51,494 bases of DNA from Patulibacter minatonensis DSM 18081 (GTDB taxonomy: Bacteria > Actinomycetota > Thermoleophilia > Solirubrobacterales > Solirubrobacteraceae): assembly GCF_000519325.1 (NCBI RefSeq), contig NZ_KI912613.1:1321661-1373154 (forward strand), read 5' to 3'. This document shows, in pieces, positions 23,440 to 32,317 of the stretch (its first letter is position 1; each line of letters opens with the position of its first letter). The notes beneath the pieces are model-generated. The model had not been told where the DNA came from. It saw only the letters and a list, made by a program, of their open reading frames with translations, and did no database searches. Both the position numbers and the translations under genes were made by a program.

Positions 23440-25569
23440 ATGGGACCCGTGGTCCGCGGGGCGCTCTCGGCGCTGGCGGTCACGCTCGCGATCCTGGGCC
23501 TCGTCGCCGCCTACGTGCGGGCCGAGCTGGCGGAGCCCCAGGCGTTCGCCGATCGCGGCGTGACGGCGCTGCGCTCGGGACCGGTCCGCTCCGTCATCGC
23601 CGAGGAGGTCGCCGTCGACGTGCTCGAGCGGCGGTCGCCGAACCTCGTGGCCGCCCGGCCGCTGGTGCTGACCGCCGTGGACGCGGTGCTCGAGACCGAT
23701 CGCTTCGAGCAGGTCCTGCGCCGCGCGGCGATCACCGCCCACGGGGTCCTGATCCGCGGCGACGACGACGTCGCGATCGAGCTGCGTGAGGTCCGGGAGG
23801 TGCTGCTGCCCGCGCTCCGCACCGCGTCGCCCGAGCTCGCGCGCAAGCTGCCGGGGGACCTGCGGCCGCAGATCGCCGAGATCCGGCGCTCCGACGCGGC
23901 GTCGCTGACCGTCCGCATCGCCGACCAGGCCCGCAACGTCGCCTGGCCGGCGCTCGGCGCGTCGCTGCTGCTGCTCGTCGCCCTCATCGCGACGGCACCC
24001 GACCGCCGGCGGACGGCGGCGGGCGTCGGGATCCGGATGATGGTCGGGAGCCTCCTGGCGGTCCTCGCGCTGTCGGGGCTCCAGTCGGAGGTCGTCGGCC
24101 ACGTCGCCCCGGTCGGCGTGCTCTCGGAGGACCAGGTCCGCGCGGCGGCGGACGCGACGTGGGACGCGTTCGCCGGCGACCTGCGCACGCTGCTGATCGC
24201 GTTCGGCGTCGTCGGGCTGCTGCTGACGGCGAGCGTCCTGCTCGCCGCGCTGCGGGTGGACCGCGAGGCCGTCGTCCGCCGCGCCGCGATCGTCCTCGCC
24301 GGATCGCACCTGCCGACCGCCGGACGGGTCGGACGGGGCCTGGCGCTCGTCCTCGTCGGGGCGCTCCTGCTGCTCCGGCGCGGGCCGCTCTACGAGATCC
24401 TCGTCGTCCTGCTCGGCGGCGCGGTGGTGCTGCTCGGGCTGACCGAGATGGTCTCCACCCTTCGCGGCGCCCCCGACCCCGGGGTGTGCGTCCCGTCGCT
24501 CCCGGCCCGACGCCGGCGGCTCCTCACGGCGCTGGGGTCGGCCACCGCTGTGCTCGTCGCGGTGGGCGTGACGCTGGTGCTCGTGCTCCCCGGGGACGGT
24601 CCGCCGCCGCTGAAGGACGAGGAGATCACGACGTGCAACGGCTCCGCGGCGCTGTGCGGCAGGCGGCTGGACCAGGTCGTCTTCCCCGCGACCCACAACT
24701 CGATGTCGGCCGCGGACCGGCCCGGTTGGCTGTTCGCGAACCAGCGCCACCCGATCCCGCGGCAGCTCGACGACGGGATCCGCTGGCTGATGATCGACCC
24801 GCACTACGGGGTGAAGAACGCGCAGGGCCGGATCCGCACCGACCTGCAGGCGGAGGGCACGACGCGCAACCGCGTCGCGGCGGAGCTCGGGGCCGACGGC
24901 ATCGGCGTCGCCGAGCGGCTGGCGGGCCGCCTGGGGCTCGTCCCTGCGGACGGGAAGCGCGGGATCTACCTCTGCCACTCGCTCTGCGAGCTCGGCGCGG
25001 AGCCGCTCGGTGGCACGCTCAAGAGCGTCCGTGGCTGGCTGGAGCGCAACCGGTCCGAGGTGCTCGTCCTGATGCTCGAGTCCAGCGTCGCGCCGAAGGA
25101 GATCGTCGCGGCGTTCGACAAGGCGGGCCTCGACCGCTACCTCGAGACGCTCCCGCGCGGCAGGCCGCTGCCGACCCTGCGCGACCTCGTCACGAGCGGC
25201 CGGCGGCTGGTCGTCCTCGACGAGGGCGACGGCGGCGGCGCCCCGTGGTTCCAGCCCGCGTTCGTCTTCGCGCAGAACACCGACATCGACGGCTTCACGA
25301 AGGACCCCCGCAGCTGCGGCGCCGGTCGCGGCACCCCGGACTCGCCGCTGCTGGTCCTGAACAACTGGGTCGACCGCTTCCCTCCGCCGGCCGCCGCCGC
25401 GGTCCGCGCCAACCGCGCCGCCGCGCTCCGGGACCGCGTCGCACGCTGCCGTCAGGTCCTCGGCCGCGCCCCGAACGCGATCGGCGTCGACTTCTACGAC
25501 CGCGGCGACCTCCTGTCCGTCGTGCGGACGCTGAACGAGCGCGGGCCGGTCGGGCGCGAGGCACCGTAG
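23440..25569 (+). CDS. Membrane protein with C-terminal PI-PLC-like phosphodiesterase domain
   Basis: The 709-aa protein has an N-terminal half with about seven hydrophobic segments (first at 8-28, then near 170-190, 200-220, 250-270, 290-345 and 365-390) and an extracytoplasmic loop after the first. The C-terminal half (from about 400) looks like a PLC-like TIM barrel: FPATHNSMS with His419, QLDDGIRWLMIDPHYG, YLCHSLCELGA with His513, LVLMLES, and VLNNWVDRF. His419 and His513 fit the catalytic pair of PI-PLC enzymes. It may cleave phosphodiesters of lipid head groups at the outer membrane face. The fusion to a multi-helix anchor is unusual compared with secreted PI-PLCs. The following operon starts 75 bp on. 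Confidence 0.78.
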   Translation: MGPVVRGALSALAVTLAILGLVAAYVRAELAEPQAFADRGVTALRSGPVRSVIAEEVAVDVLERRSPNLVAARPLVLTAVDAVLETDRFEQVLRRAAITAHGVLIRGDDDVAIELREVREVLLPALRTASPELARKLPGDLRPQIAEIRRSDAASLTVRIADQARNVAWPALGASLLLLVALIATAPDRRRTAAGVGIRMMVGSLLAVLALSGLQSEVVGHVAPVGVLSEDQVRAAADATWDAFAGDLRTLLIAFGVVGLLLTASVLLAALRVDREAVVRRAAIVLAGSHLPTAGRVGRGLALVLVGALLLLRRGPLYEILVVLLGGAVVLLGLTEMVSTLRGAPDPGVCVPSLPARRRRLLTALGSATAVLVAVGVTLVLVLPGDGPPPLKDEEITTCNGSAALCGRRLDQVVFPATHNSMSAADRPGWLFANQRHPIPRQLDDGIRWLMIDPHYGVKNAQGRIRTDLQAEGTTRNRVAAELGADGIGVAERLAGRLGLVPADGKRGIYLCHSLCELGAEPLGGTLKSVRGWLERNRSEVLVLMLESSVAPKEIVAAFDKAGLDRYLETLPRGRPLPTLRDLVTSGRRLVVLDEGDGGGAPWFQPAFVFAQNTDIDGFTKDPRSCGAGRGTPDSPLLVLNNWVDRFPPPAAAAVRANRAAALRDRVARCRQVLGRAPNAIGVDFYDRGDLLSVVRTLNERGPVGREAP

Positions 25570-25644
25570 GCCGGTCCGCCCGGTTCGCGCCGCCCGCGTC
25601 GGGTATCGACCGACGGCCCGCGACCCGTCCCGGGCCCCCGAACC

Positions 25645-26703
25645 GTGCTCGACCAGCCGATCGCCCTCTCGTCCTCCACCCGCAGCGTCGCCCGCCGACC
25701 GGTCGACGGGGTGCTCGGGGCGATCGGCGACACCCCGCTCGTCCACCTGCGGCGGTACCCCGACCGCCGCGACGTCGCCTTCTTCGCGAAGCTCGAGGCG
25801 ACGAACCCCGGCGGCAGCGCCAAGGACCGCCCGGCCGCGCGGATGCTCGACGACGCGTGGGCCCGCGGGCTCGTCGGCCCCGGGTCGACGGTCGTCGAGT
25901 CGAGCTCCGGCAACATGGGCGTCGGCCTCGCGCAGGCCTGCCGGTGCCGCGACCTGGCGTTCGTCTGCGTCGTCGACAGCCGCGCGAACGTCGCGAACGT
26001 CCGGACGATGGAGGCCCTCGGCGCGGACGTCCGCATCGTCACCCGACCGGATCCCGAGACGGGGGACCTGCTGACCGCCCGCCGGGCGCTGGTGGCGGAG
26101 ATCGTCGCCGCGACGCCGGGGGCGTTCCGCCCCGACCAGTACGCGAATCCCGAGAACGCGGGGGCGCACGAGCACGGGACGATGCGCGAGATCGTCGAGG
26201 CCCTCGACGGCCGGCTCGACGTGCTGCTCGTCGCGACCAGCACGACCGGCACGCTGCGCGGCTGCGTCGACGCGCTCCGGGCCCACGGCCTGCACGACAC
26301 GACGGTGGTGGCGGTCGACGCGGTCGGCAGCGCGCTCTTCGGCGGCGAGCGCGGCCGGCGGATGCTGCCGGGCTTCGGCGCGGGCATGCGGACGGAGCTC
26401 TCCGAGTCCGCCGACTTCGACCGGCTCGAGCGCGTCGCGGACCTCGACTGCGTCGTCGGCTGCCGTCGGCTCGCGTTGCGGGAGGGCCTCCTGGCCGGGG
26501 CGTCCGGCGGGGCGGTCGCCGCGGCGTTCGACCGGATCGCGCCCGGCCTCGAGCCGGGGTCGCGCTGCGCGGCGATCCTGCACGACGGCGGCACCCGGTA
26601 CCTCGAGACGGTCTACGACGACGCCTGGGTCGCGCGCGAGCTCGACTGCCCGCCGGCACGGCTCGCGGCGTTGGTGGACGGGACGCCGGGGAGCGGCCGA
26701 TGA
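25645..26703 (+). CDS. PLP-dependent synthase of the cysteine-synthase family, SbnA-like
   Basis: The 352-aa fold-type II PLP enzyme has IGDTPLVHL, then NPGGSAKDRPAARM with the PLP Lys60, then SSSGNMGVGLAQA (the substrate-binding loop), TSTTGTLRG (phosphate-binding glycine-rich turn) and LAGASGGAV near the C-terminus. The GGSAKDR and ATSTTGT details resemble SbnA, which joins O-phosphoserine and glutamate on the way to 2,3-diaminopropionate, rather than housekeeping CysK. It starts with GTG 25645 and its stop overlaps the next ATG. The exact substrates are unproven; the absence of an SbnB-like gene suggests a different second step here. Confidence 0.82.
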   Translation: MLDQPIALSSSTRSVARRPVDGVLGAIGDTPLVHLRRYPDRRDVAFFAKLEATNPGGSAKDRPAARMLDDAWARGLVGPGSTVVESSSGNMGVGLAQACRCRDLAFVCVVDSRANVANVRTMEALGADVRIVTRPDPETGDLLTARRALVAEIVAATPGAFRPDQYANPENAGAHEHGTMREIVEALDGRLDVLLVATSTTGTLRGCVDALRAHGLHDTTVVAVDAVGSALFGGERGRRMLPGFGAGMRTELSESADFDRLERVADLDCVVGCRRLALREGLLAGASGGAVAAAFDRIAPGLEPGSRCAAILHDGGTRYLETVYDDAWVARELDCPPARLAALVDGTPGSGR

Positions 26704-28484
26704 GCGAGGCGACGCCCCTCCGCGTCGCGATCGTCGGGCTCGGGCCGAAGGGCCTCTTCGCCCTGGAGCGGCTGCTCGAGCACGCCGCCGGTCCCCTCGA
26801 GGTCGACGTCTTCGAGCCGCACCGCGCCCCCGGTGCCGGCCCGGTCTACGACCCCCACCAGCCGTCGTGGCTCCTGATGAACAACGCGGCGGAGCACGTC
26901 GACCTGTGGTGGCCGGGCGGGACCCGGGTGCCGGTCGAGGAGCGGCGTCCGTTCGTCGCGTGGAACGCGGGCGGGCCGGGCGGCCGCGGGTCGTTCGTCC
27001 CGCGCGCGGCGGTCGGCGCGTACCTCGAGGACGGCCTCCGCACCGTGCTCGCCCACGCCCCCGACGGCGTGGTCGTCCGCGTGCACCCCGTCCGCGTCCG
27101 CGAGGTCCGGCGGACCGCGACCGGCTGGCACGTCGACACCGGCGCGGCGACGGCGGAGGCCGACCACGACGAGGTGCTGCTCGCCACCGGCCACGCGCGC
27201 GGGCCCGACCCGCTGCTGGAGGCGTCGTGGTCCGGTCCGGCCCGCCTCGTGCCCGGGGTGTTCCCGGTCGAGCGGCGGCTCACCCCGTCCGTCGTCCCGC
27301 CGGGCTCCACCGTCGGGATCCGCGGCTTCGCGCTGACCGCGATCGACGCGATCCTCGCCCTGACCGAGGGCCGTGGCGGGTCCTTCCTGCCCGACGCGCG
27401 CCCCGGTCGCCTGCGGTACGTGCCGCCCGCCCCGGACCGCACCGCCGGGCCGCCGCGGTCGATCGTCCCGTTCTCGCGGACCGGCGAGCCGATGCACCCG
27501 AAGCCCGCGACGGGCCTGCACGACGGCGAGCCGGGACTCGACCAGGACGTCGAGGCCGCGGTCGAGCGGATCCGGGCGCTTCCCGGTCGCGACGCGGCGA
27601 CCGTCCGCGCGCTGGCCGCGGAGGTCGCGGCGGTGGCCGCGGCGGCGCTCGACGCGATCGGCGGGCCGGCCGACGACGAGGCGCACGCCCCGCGGGCCTG
27701 GACCGACGCCGTGCTCGACGGCCGCCTGCCGGACGCGTCGGACCCGGCGGCCGTCCTCGGTCGCGCGCTCGACGTCGCCGTCGGCGTGCGACCGGCGGGG
27801 ACCGCCTGGGCGCTCGGCCACGCGTGGCGGACGCTCTACCCCGCGATCGCCGGACGGTGCGCGGGCGACGCGCTCGACGACGACGGCTGGGCCACGTTCC
27901 GGGCGCTCGCCGTCGCGTTCGAGCGCATCGCGTTCGGCCCGGCACCGGTGAACGTCGCGAAGCTCCTGGCCCTCGCCGAGGCGGGGGTGCTCGACCTGCG
28001 GCACGCGCGCGGGACGATCGACCACGTCGCGGCGGACGACGGGCCGATCGTGGCCGTCGGAACCGCACGCGGGATGGACCCGTCGTCGGGCGCGGCGTCC
28101 TCGGACCCGCCCGCCGTGCCCCGCACCGTCGTCCGGTCCGCGGCGGGCGAGCAGCCGGTCGACGTCGTCGTCGACGCGGTCCTCGCCCCGCCCGGCGTCC
28201 CCGCCCACGCGGACGGACCCGCCGCCCGGCTGATCGCCGGCCACCACGCCAGGCTGCTGGCCGGCCGGCGCGGCCTCGACGTGCTCCCCGACGGCACCTG
28301 CCGCGCCGCCGACGGCACGCCGAGCAGCGGCCTCGCGGCGGTCGGCCGACCGACCGAGGACGCCGAGATCGGCCACGACACCCTCTCCCGCACGCTCCAC
28401 GCGCAGACCGACCGCTGGGCCCGCCGCGTCGCCGCGCGCGCCACGGCGTCCCACCCGACGACGACCTCCGAGGTGACGGCGTGA
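26700..28484 (+). CDS. FAD/NAD(P)-binding protein (PF13454-like) of a PLP-enzyme operon
   Basis: The 594-aa protein opens with VAIVGLGPKGLFALERLL, a dinucleotide-binding fold. APGAGPVYDPHQPSWLLMNN and the AAEHVDLWWPGG stretch follow, as seen in FAD-NAD(P)-binding-domain proteins related to lysine/ornithine hydroxylase-like flavoproteins. LLATGHARG and TVGIRGFALTAIDAI mark the second nucleotide-binding half. The C-terminal third is variable. The ATG overlaps the SbnA-like stop (ATGA) and its own stop overlaps the next GTG, so all three genes form one tightly coupled operon. It probably oxidises a product or substrate of the two PLP enzymes (inference). Confidence 0.72.
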   Translation: MSEATPLRVAIVGLGPKGLFALERLLEHAAGPLEVDVFEPHRAPGAGPVYDPHQPSWLLMNNAAEHVDLWWPGGTRVPVEERRPFVAWNAGGPGGRGSFVPRAAVGAYLEDGLRTVLAHAPDGVVVRVHPVRVREVRRTATGWHVDTGAATAEADHDEVLLATGHARGPDPLLEASWSGPARLVPGVFPVERRLTPSVVPPGSTVGIRGFALTAIDAILALTEGRGGSFLPDARPGRLRYVPPAPDRTAGPPRSIVPFSRTGEPMHPKPATGLHDGEPGLDQDVEAAVERIRALPGRDAATVRALAAEVAAVAAAALDAIGGPADDEAHAPRAWTDAVLDGRLPDASDPAAVLGRALDVAVGVRPAGTAWALGHAWRTLYPAIAGRCAGDALDDDGWATFRALAVAFERIAFGPAPVNVAKLLALAEAGVLDLRHARGTIDHVAADDGPIVAVGTARGMDPSSGAASSDPPAVPRTVVRSAAGEQPVDVVVDAVLAPPGVPAHADGPAARLIAGHHARLLAGRRGLDVLPDGTCRAADGTPSSGLAAVGRPTEDAEIGHDTLSRTLHAQTDRWARRVAARATASHPTTTSEVTA

Positions 28485-30064
28485 GCACGACCCACGACGC
28501 AGAGGACGCCCGCACGACCACCACCCACGGCGCGGGGGACGCCCGCACCACCGCGACCACCGGACCGGGACCCACCGCCCTGCGGCCCATGGCGGACGAC
28601 CTCGGCCTCCGCGACCGCTGTCACGGCGCGGCCCCGCTGACCGCGCGACTGGAGCCCTGGCTGGAGGACGTCCTCGCCCGGCCCGACGACCTCGCCGCGT
28701 GGCTCGCCGAGCACGGGTCGCCGCTGAACCTGCTGCACCCCGGAGCGATGGAGCAGAACGCGGAGGCGCTGCTGGTCGCCGCGGACGCGCACGACCTGGA
28801 CCTCGGGATCTTCTTCGCGCGGAAGGCGAACAAGGGCCTGGCGTTCGTCGACGAGGCGCTGCGGCTCGGTCTCGGGGTCGACGTGGCGAGCGAGCGCGAG
28901 CTCCGGCAGGTCCTCGACCGCGGCGTGCCGGCGGAGCGGATCGTCCTGACCGCGGCGGTGAAGTCCGCGTCGCTCCTGGACCTCGCGGTCCGCACGCGGC
29001 CGACCGTCGCCCTCGACAACGCCGACGAGCTGGACGCGCTGCTCCTCGCGGCGCACGACACCCCCGACCCGGTCCCGGTGGCGCTGCGGCTCGCGCCCGC
29101 CCTCGGTCCGGACCGGCCACAGACCCGGTTCGGGCTGCCGGCGGACGCGTGGCTGCGGCTCGTCGACCGCGGCGGGCAGGCCCCGGGACGTGGCGGCGGC
29201 CTCACGATCACGGGCGTCCACTTCCACCTCGACGGCTACGACGCCGGCGAGCGCGCGGTCGCGATCGGGCAGGCGACGGAGCTCGTCGACGCGCTCCGCG
29301 AGCGCGGGCACCGCCCGGCGTTCGTCGACATCGGCGGCGGCATCCCGATGTCGTACCTCGACGACGGCGACGAGTGGGAGCGCTTCTGGGACGCGCACCG
29401 CGCCGCGCTGTCGGGCGACGGTCCGCCGCAGACGTTCGGCGGCCACGGCCTGGGGTTCGCCGTCGACGACGGACGCCTGCGCGGTCGCTGGGGCGGCTAC
29501 CCGTACCACCAGACCGGGGTGCGGGGCGCTTGGCTGCACGGGCTGCTCGCCCACCCGGTCGCGCCCGGCGGTCCCACGGCGGCCGACGCGCTCCGGTCCC
29601 GCGGCCTCGAGCTCCGCTGCGAGCCCGGCCGCTCCCTGCTCGACGGCTGCGGCGCGACGGTCGCGCGCGTCGCCTTCCGCAAGCCGCGCGACGACGGCTC
29701 GTGGCTGGTCGGCCTGGAGATGAACCGCACCCAGTGCCGGACGACGTCGGACGACTTCCTCGTCGACCCGCTCGTGGTCCGGCCGGCGAGCGCGGACGGT
29801 GGCTCGCCGTCGCCCGACCCGGTGGCCGACGCGGCGATCGAGGGCCACCTGGTCGGCGCGTACTGCATCGAGCGCGAGCTCCTGACGTGGCGTCGCCTGC
29901 GCTTCCCGCACGGCGTCGCGGTCGGCGACCTCGTCGTGTTCCCGAACACGGCGGGCTACCTGATGCACATCCTCGAGAGCGCGTCGCACCAGATCCCGCT
30001 GGCCCGGAACGTCGTCGTCGGCCGGGACGGCGTGCGCCCGGACCCGATCGACGCCGCGGCCTGA
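28481..30064 (+). CDS. Y4yA-type PLP-dependent decarboxylase-family enzyme (fold type III)
   Basis: The 527-aa protein has a Thr-rich head of about 35 residues and then an alanine racemase-type barrel with GIFFARKANKGLAFVDEA, where Lys115 should bind PLP. VDVASERELRQVL, GVHFHLDGYD, FVDIGGGIPMSYL and CEPGRSLLDGCG (phosphate/carboxylate site) follow. ECIERELL-like AYCIERELLTWRRL near the end corresponds to the dimer-interface Cys/Asp region. It is longer than diaminopimelate or ornithine decarboxylases (about 420 aa), matching the Y4yA group as I recall it. It overlaps the flavoprotein gene (GTGA). The likely reaction is decarboxylation of an amino-acid intermediate. Confidence 0.78.
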   Translation: MSTTHDAEDARTTTTHGAGDARTTATTGPGPTALRPMADDLGLRDRCHGAAPLTARLEPWLEDVLARPDDLAAWLAEHGSPLNLLHPGAMEQNAEALLVAADAHDLDLGIFFARKANKGLAFVDEALRLGLGVDVASERELRQVLDRGVPAERIVLTAAVKSASLLDLAVRTRPTVALDNADELDALLLAAHDTPDPVPVALRLAPALGPDRPQTRFGLPADAWLRLVDRGGQAPGRGGGLTITGVHFHLDGYDAGERAVAIGQATELVDALRERGHRPAFVDIGGGIPMSYLDDGDEWERFWDAHRAALSGDGPPQTFGGHGLGFAVDDGRLRGRWGGYPYHQTGVRGAWLHGLLAHPVAPGGPTAADALRSRGLELRCEPGRSLLDGCGATVARVAFRKPRDDGSWLVGLEMNRTQCRTTSDDFLVDPLVVRPASADGGSPSPDPVADAAIEGHLVGAYCIERELLTWRRLRFPHGVAVGDLVVFPNTAGYLMHILESASHQIPLARNVVVGRDGVRPDPIDAAA

Positions 30065-30077
30065 CGGGGCCCGTCAG
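30061..30077. terminator. Short bidirectional hairpin between convergent genes
   Basis: CTGACGGG-G-CCCGTCAG overlaps the stop codons of the Y4yA-type gene (+) and the GST gene (-). It could act as a shared terminator, although the one-base centre forces a smaller stem in practice. Confidence 0.4.
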
Positions 30078-30733
30078 GCCGGCGCCCCCGTGTTCTGCGC
30101 GAGCTGGTCGGCGAAGGCGCGCGCGTAGGCCGGCCGCGCCTCGCCCCGGGCGACGTAGGCGGCGAGGTTCGGGAACTCGTCGAGCAGCCCGGGCGGCCGG
30201 ACGCGGAGCAGCACGGAGACCATCATCAGGTCGCCGGCGCTGAAGTCGCCGTCGAGCCAGTCGGCGTCCCCGAGCCGGTCGGAGAGGGGACGCAGGCGGT
30301 CGCGGACGCGGTCCTTGACGATCGGCAGGCGATCCTGCGCCCACGGCTGGTCGCGCTCGAAGATCACGGCGGCGGAGAGCTCGAGGATCGGCGGCTCCAC
30401 GGTGTTGACCGCCGCGAACATCCACGAGATCGCCCGGGCGCGCCCTCCGGCGTCCGCCGGGAAGAGACCCTCGTGCCGCTCGGCGAGGTGCAGGACGATC
30501 GCCCCGGTCTCGAAGATCGCCAGGTCGTCCTGCTCGAACGTCGGGATCAGCCCGAACGGGTGGATCGCGAGGTGCGCGGGCTCCTTCTTGGCCTCGAAGG
30601 ACAGCGGGCGCACGTCGTAGCGCAGGCCCACCTCCTCGAGCGCCCAACGGACGCGGGTGTCGCGGGCGAGCCCTCGGCCGCCGTCGGGGGAGCGTTGAAA
30701 CGCGGTGATGGTGATGTCGCTGGAGGAGGTCAT
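30074..30733 (-). CDS. Glutathione S-transferase family protein
   Basis: The 219-aa protein has an N-terminal thioredoxin-like domain: a Ser/Arg-containing first loop SPDGGRGLARDTRVRWALEE, HPFGLIPTFEQDDLAIFETGAI with the cis-Pro and the Glu-Thr (ES-type) pair that holds glutathione. A helical C-terminal domain follows (WLDGDFSAGDLMMVSVLLR, the N-capping box). Most actinobacteria lack glutathione, so the thiol may be another compound (established knowledge of the phylum, not visible here). ATG 30733 follows no strong RBS. It is convergent with the PLP operon and is probably a separate unit. Confidence 0.82.
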   Translation of the reverse strand: MTSSSDITITAFQRSPDGGRGLARDTRVRWALEEVGLRYDVRPLSFEAKKEPAHLAIHPFGLIPTFEQDDLAIFETGAIVLHLAERHEGLFPADAGGRARAISWMFAAVNTVEPPILELSAAVIFERDQPWAQDRLPIVKDRVRDRLRPLSDRLGDADWLDGDFSAGDLMMVSVLLRVRPPGLLDEFPNLAAYVARGEARPAYARAFADQLAQNTGAPA

Positions 30734-30870
30734 GCCCCAGGGACGGGACGGTCCACGCGGACTCATCGGGCGATGCCGAACGCGCCACGTCCTCGGCGCT
30801 GTGGGTCGGTACGTTCGCCACCGGTGGGGTGGCAGACGTGCCAACCCGTGTCCGGGCGTCCCGCCGGGCG

Positions 30871-31221
30871 TCACCCCCGCCGCATCATGCGCCCGACCGC
30901 CGCCATCAGCTCGTCGGTGCGCTCCAGGCGCTGCGCGCCCTCCGCGTTCGCGACGCAGGTGCGGGCGTGGTCGTCGAGCAGCCCGAGCGCGACCTTGTCG
31001 AGCGCGGCCTGCACGGCGGAGATCTGCGTGAGGACGTCGATGCAGTACCGCTCCTCGTCGACCATCCGGTCGATCCCGCGGACCTGGCCCTCGATGCGCT
31101 TCAGCCGGGAGCGGAGCTGGTCCTTCGTCGCGGAGTAGCCGCGCGTGGGGGGCGTGGCGGGCACGGAATCGGCGGTGTCCGCGGCGGGCGTGGGGTCCGT
31201 GGCGGCGGGCGCGGGGTCCAT
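30871..31221 (-). CDS. csoR: CsoR-type copper-sensing repressor
   Basis: The 116-aa protein has a disordered head (about 28 residues) and a CsoR/FrmR helical core. Cys60, His85 and Cys89 show the same spacing as the Cu(I) ligands of mycobacterial CsoR, in RYCIDVLTQI and LLDDHARTC. DQLRSRLKRIEGQVRGIDRM is the family signature. It should release DNA on binding Cu(I) and so derepress the divergent copper genes. TAGAAT (minus strand, 31228-31233) sits 6 bp before the ATG, so the mRNA may be leaderless. An operator lies just behind this box. Confidence 0.9.
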   Translation of the reverse strand: MDPAPAATDPTPAADTADSVPATPPTRGYSATKDQLRSRLKRIEGQVRGIDRMVDEERYCIDVLTQISAVQAALDKVALGLLDDHARTCVANAEGAQRLERTDELMAAVGRMMRRG

Positions 31222-31237
31222 GGACCGATTCTAGCCA

Positions 31238-31252
31238 TACCCCCGGGGGGTG
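31238..31252. promoter_or_regulatory. CsoR-type operator 1 (csoR side)
   Basis: TACCCCCGGGGGGTG is a G/C-tract palindrome of the CsoR class, placed between the -10 and -35 of the csoR promoter on the minus strand. Confidence 0.75.
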
Positions 31253-31293
31253 CCGGAAACGTCGCCGGCGGGCTCGCGGGTCGACGTCGCTGG

Positions 31294-31308
31294 TACCCCA
31301 GGGGGGTA
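31294..31308. promoter_or_regulatory. CsoR-type operator 2 (copper operon side)
   Basis: TACCCCAGGGGGGTA matches the CsoR operator form. It abuts TATGCT (31307-31312), a likely -10 for the plus-strand copper operon. A weaker ATACCCCC...GTAT half-palindrome follows near 31328. Confidence 0.8.
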
Positions 31309-31399
31309 TGCTACGTTCTCGAGCGGATACCCCCGACCCGTATCCTCGAAGGAGGGTCCCGGGGGCACGACCGTCCCCCGAGACCACCGGATCCCCGCC

Positions 31400-32317
31400 A
31401 TGCCCACGCTCTCCGTCCCCACGAGGCTCGCGCTCTTCGGCGCGCTCCTGGCCGTCGCCTTCGGCGCGGCGCTCGGCCTCGGCGCCCTGGTCGACCCGAC
31501 CGACGGGGCGCCGAAGCCGGCGGACCACGGTGGGATGGCCGCGGGCCACGGGACGACGGGCGACGCGGGCCACGGTGACGAGGCGTCGTCCGGCCACGGC
31601 GGGGAGCACGCCGCGACCGCCCCGGGCGGCCTCTCGGCGACGCAGGACGGCTACCGCCTCGTCGCCGATCGCACCCGGTTCACCGCCGGGGACCGCACGA
31701 CCTTCCGCTTCCGGATCGACGGCCCGGACGGCCGCCCGGTGCGGTCCGGCTACGAGCTCGAGTCCGAGCGCGAGCTGCACCTGATCGTCGTACGCCGCGA
31801 CGGCAGAGGCTTCCAGCACCTGCACCCGCGCCGCGCGGCGGACGGCACCTGGAGCGTGCCGCTGACCGTGACGTCGGCCGGCAGCCACCGCGTCCTGGCC
31901 GACTTCGTCGTCGGCGGGGTGCGCCGGACGCTCGGGCTCGACGTCGAGGCAGGCGGCGTCTACCGCCCCGCGGCCCCGGCGACACCCTCGTCGGTCGCGA
32001 CCGTCGACGGCTACCGCGTCGCCCTGGACGCCAACCCGCCGCGCGCGGGCACGTCGACGCCGCTGTTCTTCCGGGTGACCCGCGGGGGCCGGCCGGTCCG
32101 TGACCTGCAGCCGTACCTCGGCGCCCGCGGCCACCTCGTCGCGCTGCGCGAGGGCGACCTCGCGTACCTGCACGTGCACCCCGAGGAGGACGCCGCCCCC
32201 GGCGACGTCCCGTTCGCGGCGACCTTCCCGAGCGCCGGCCGCTACTCCCTCTACCTGCAGTTTCGCGTGGGCGGCGTCGTCCGCACGGCGACGTTCGTGA
32301 CGGAGGTCTCCCGATGA
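31400..32317 (+). CDS. Membrane-anchored His-rich protein of the copper operon (YtkA/CopC-like beta domains)
   Basis: The 305-aa protein has an N-terminal hydrophobic signal/anchor ([21 protein letters not shown]). A His/Gly-rich stretch (about 38-75, with repeated GHG and DHGG) is suited to metal binding. Two beta-sandwich domains follow, each with a LHLIVVRRD...FQHLHP or [18 protein letters not shown] motif. It lies directly upstream of CopA, with a 4-bp overlap, behind a CsoR operator. It probably binds copper outside the membrane and passes or buffers it. ATG 31400 is preferred over an upstream Met that would overlap the promoter. Confidence 0.75.
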   Translation: MPTLSVPTRLALFGALLAVAFGAALGLGALVDPTDGAPKPADHGGMAAGHGTTGDAGHGDEASSGHGGEHAATAPGGLSATQDGYRLVADRTRFTAGDRTTFRFRIDGPDGRPVRSGYELESERELHLIVVRRDGRGFQHLHPRRAADGTWSVPLTVTSAGSHRVLADFVVGGVRRTLGLDVEAGGVYRPAAPATPSSVATVDGYRVALDANPPRAGTSTPLFFRVTRGGRPVRDLQPYLGARGHLVALREGDLAYLHVHPEEDAAPGDVPFAATFPSAGRYSLYLQFRVGGVVRTATFVTEVSR

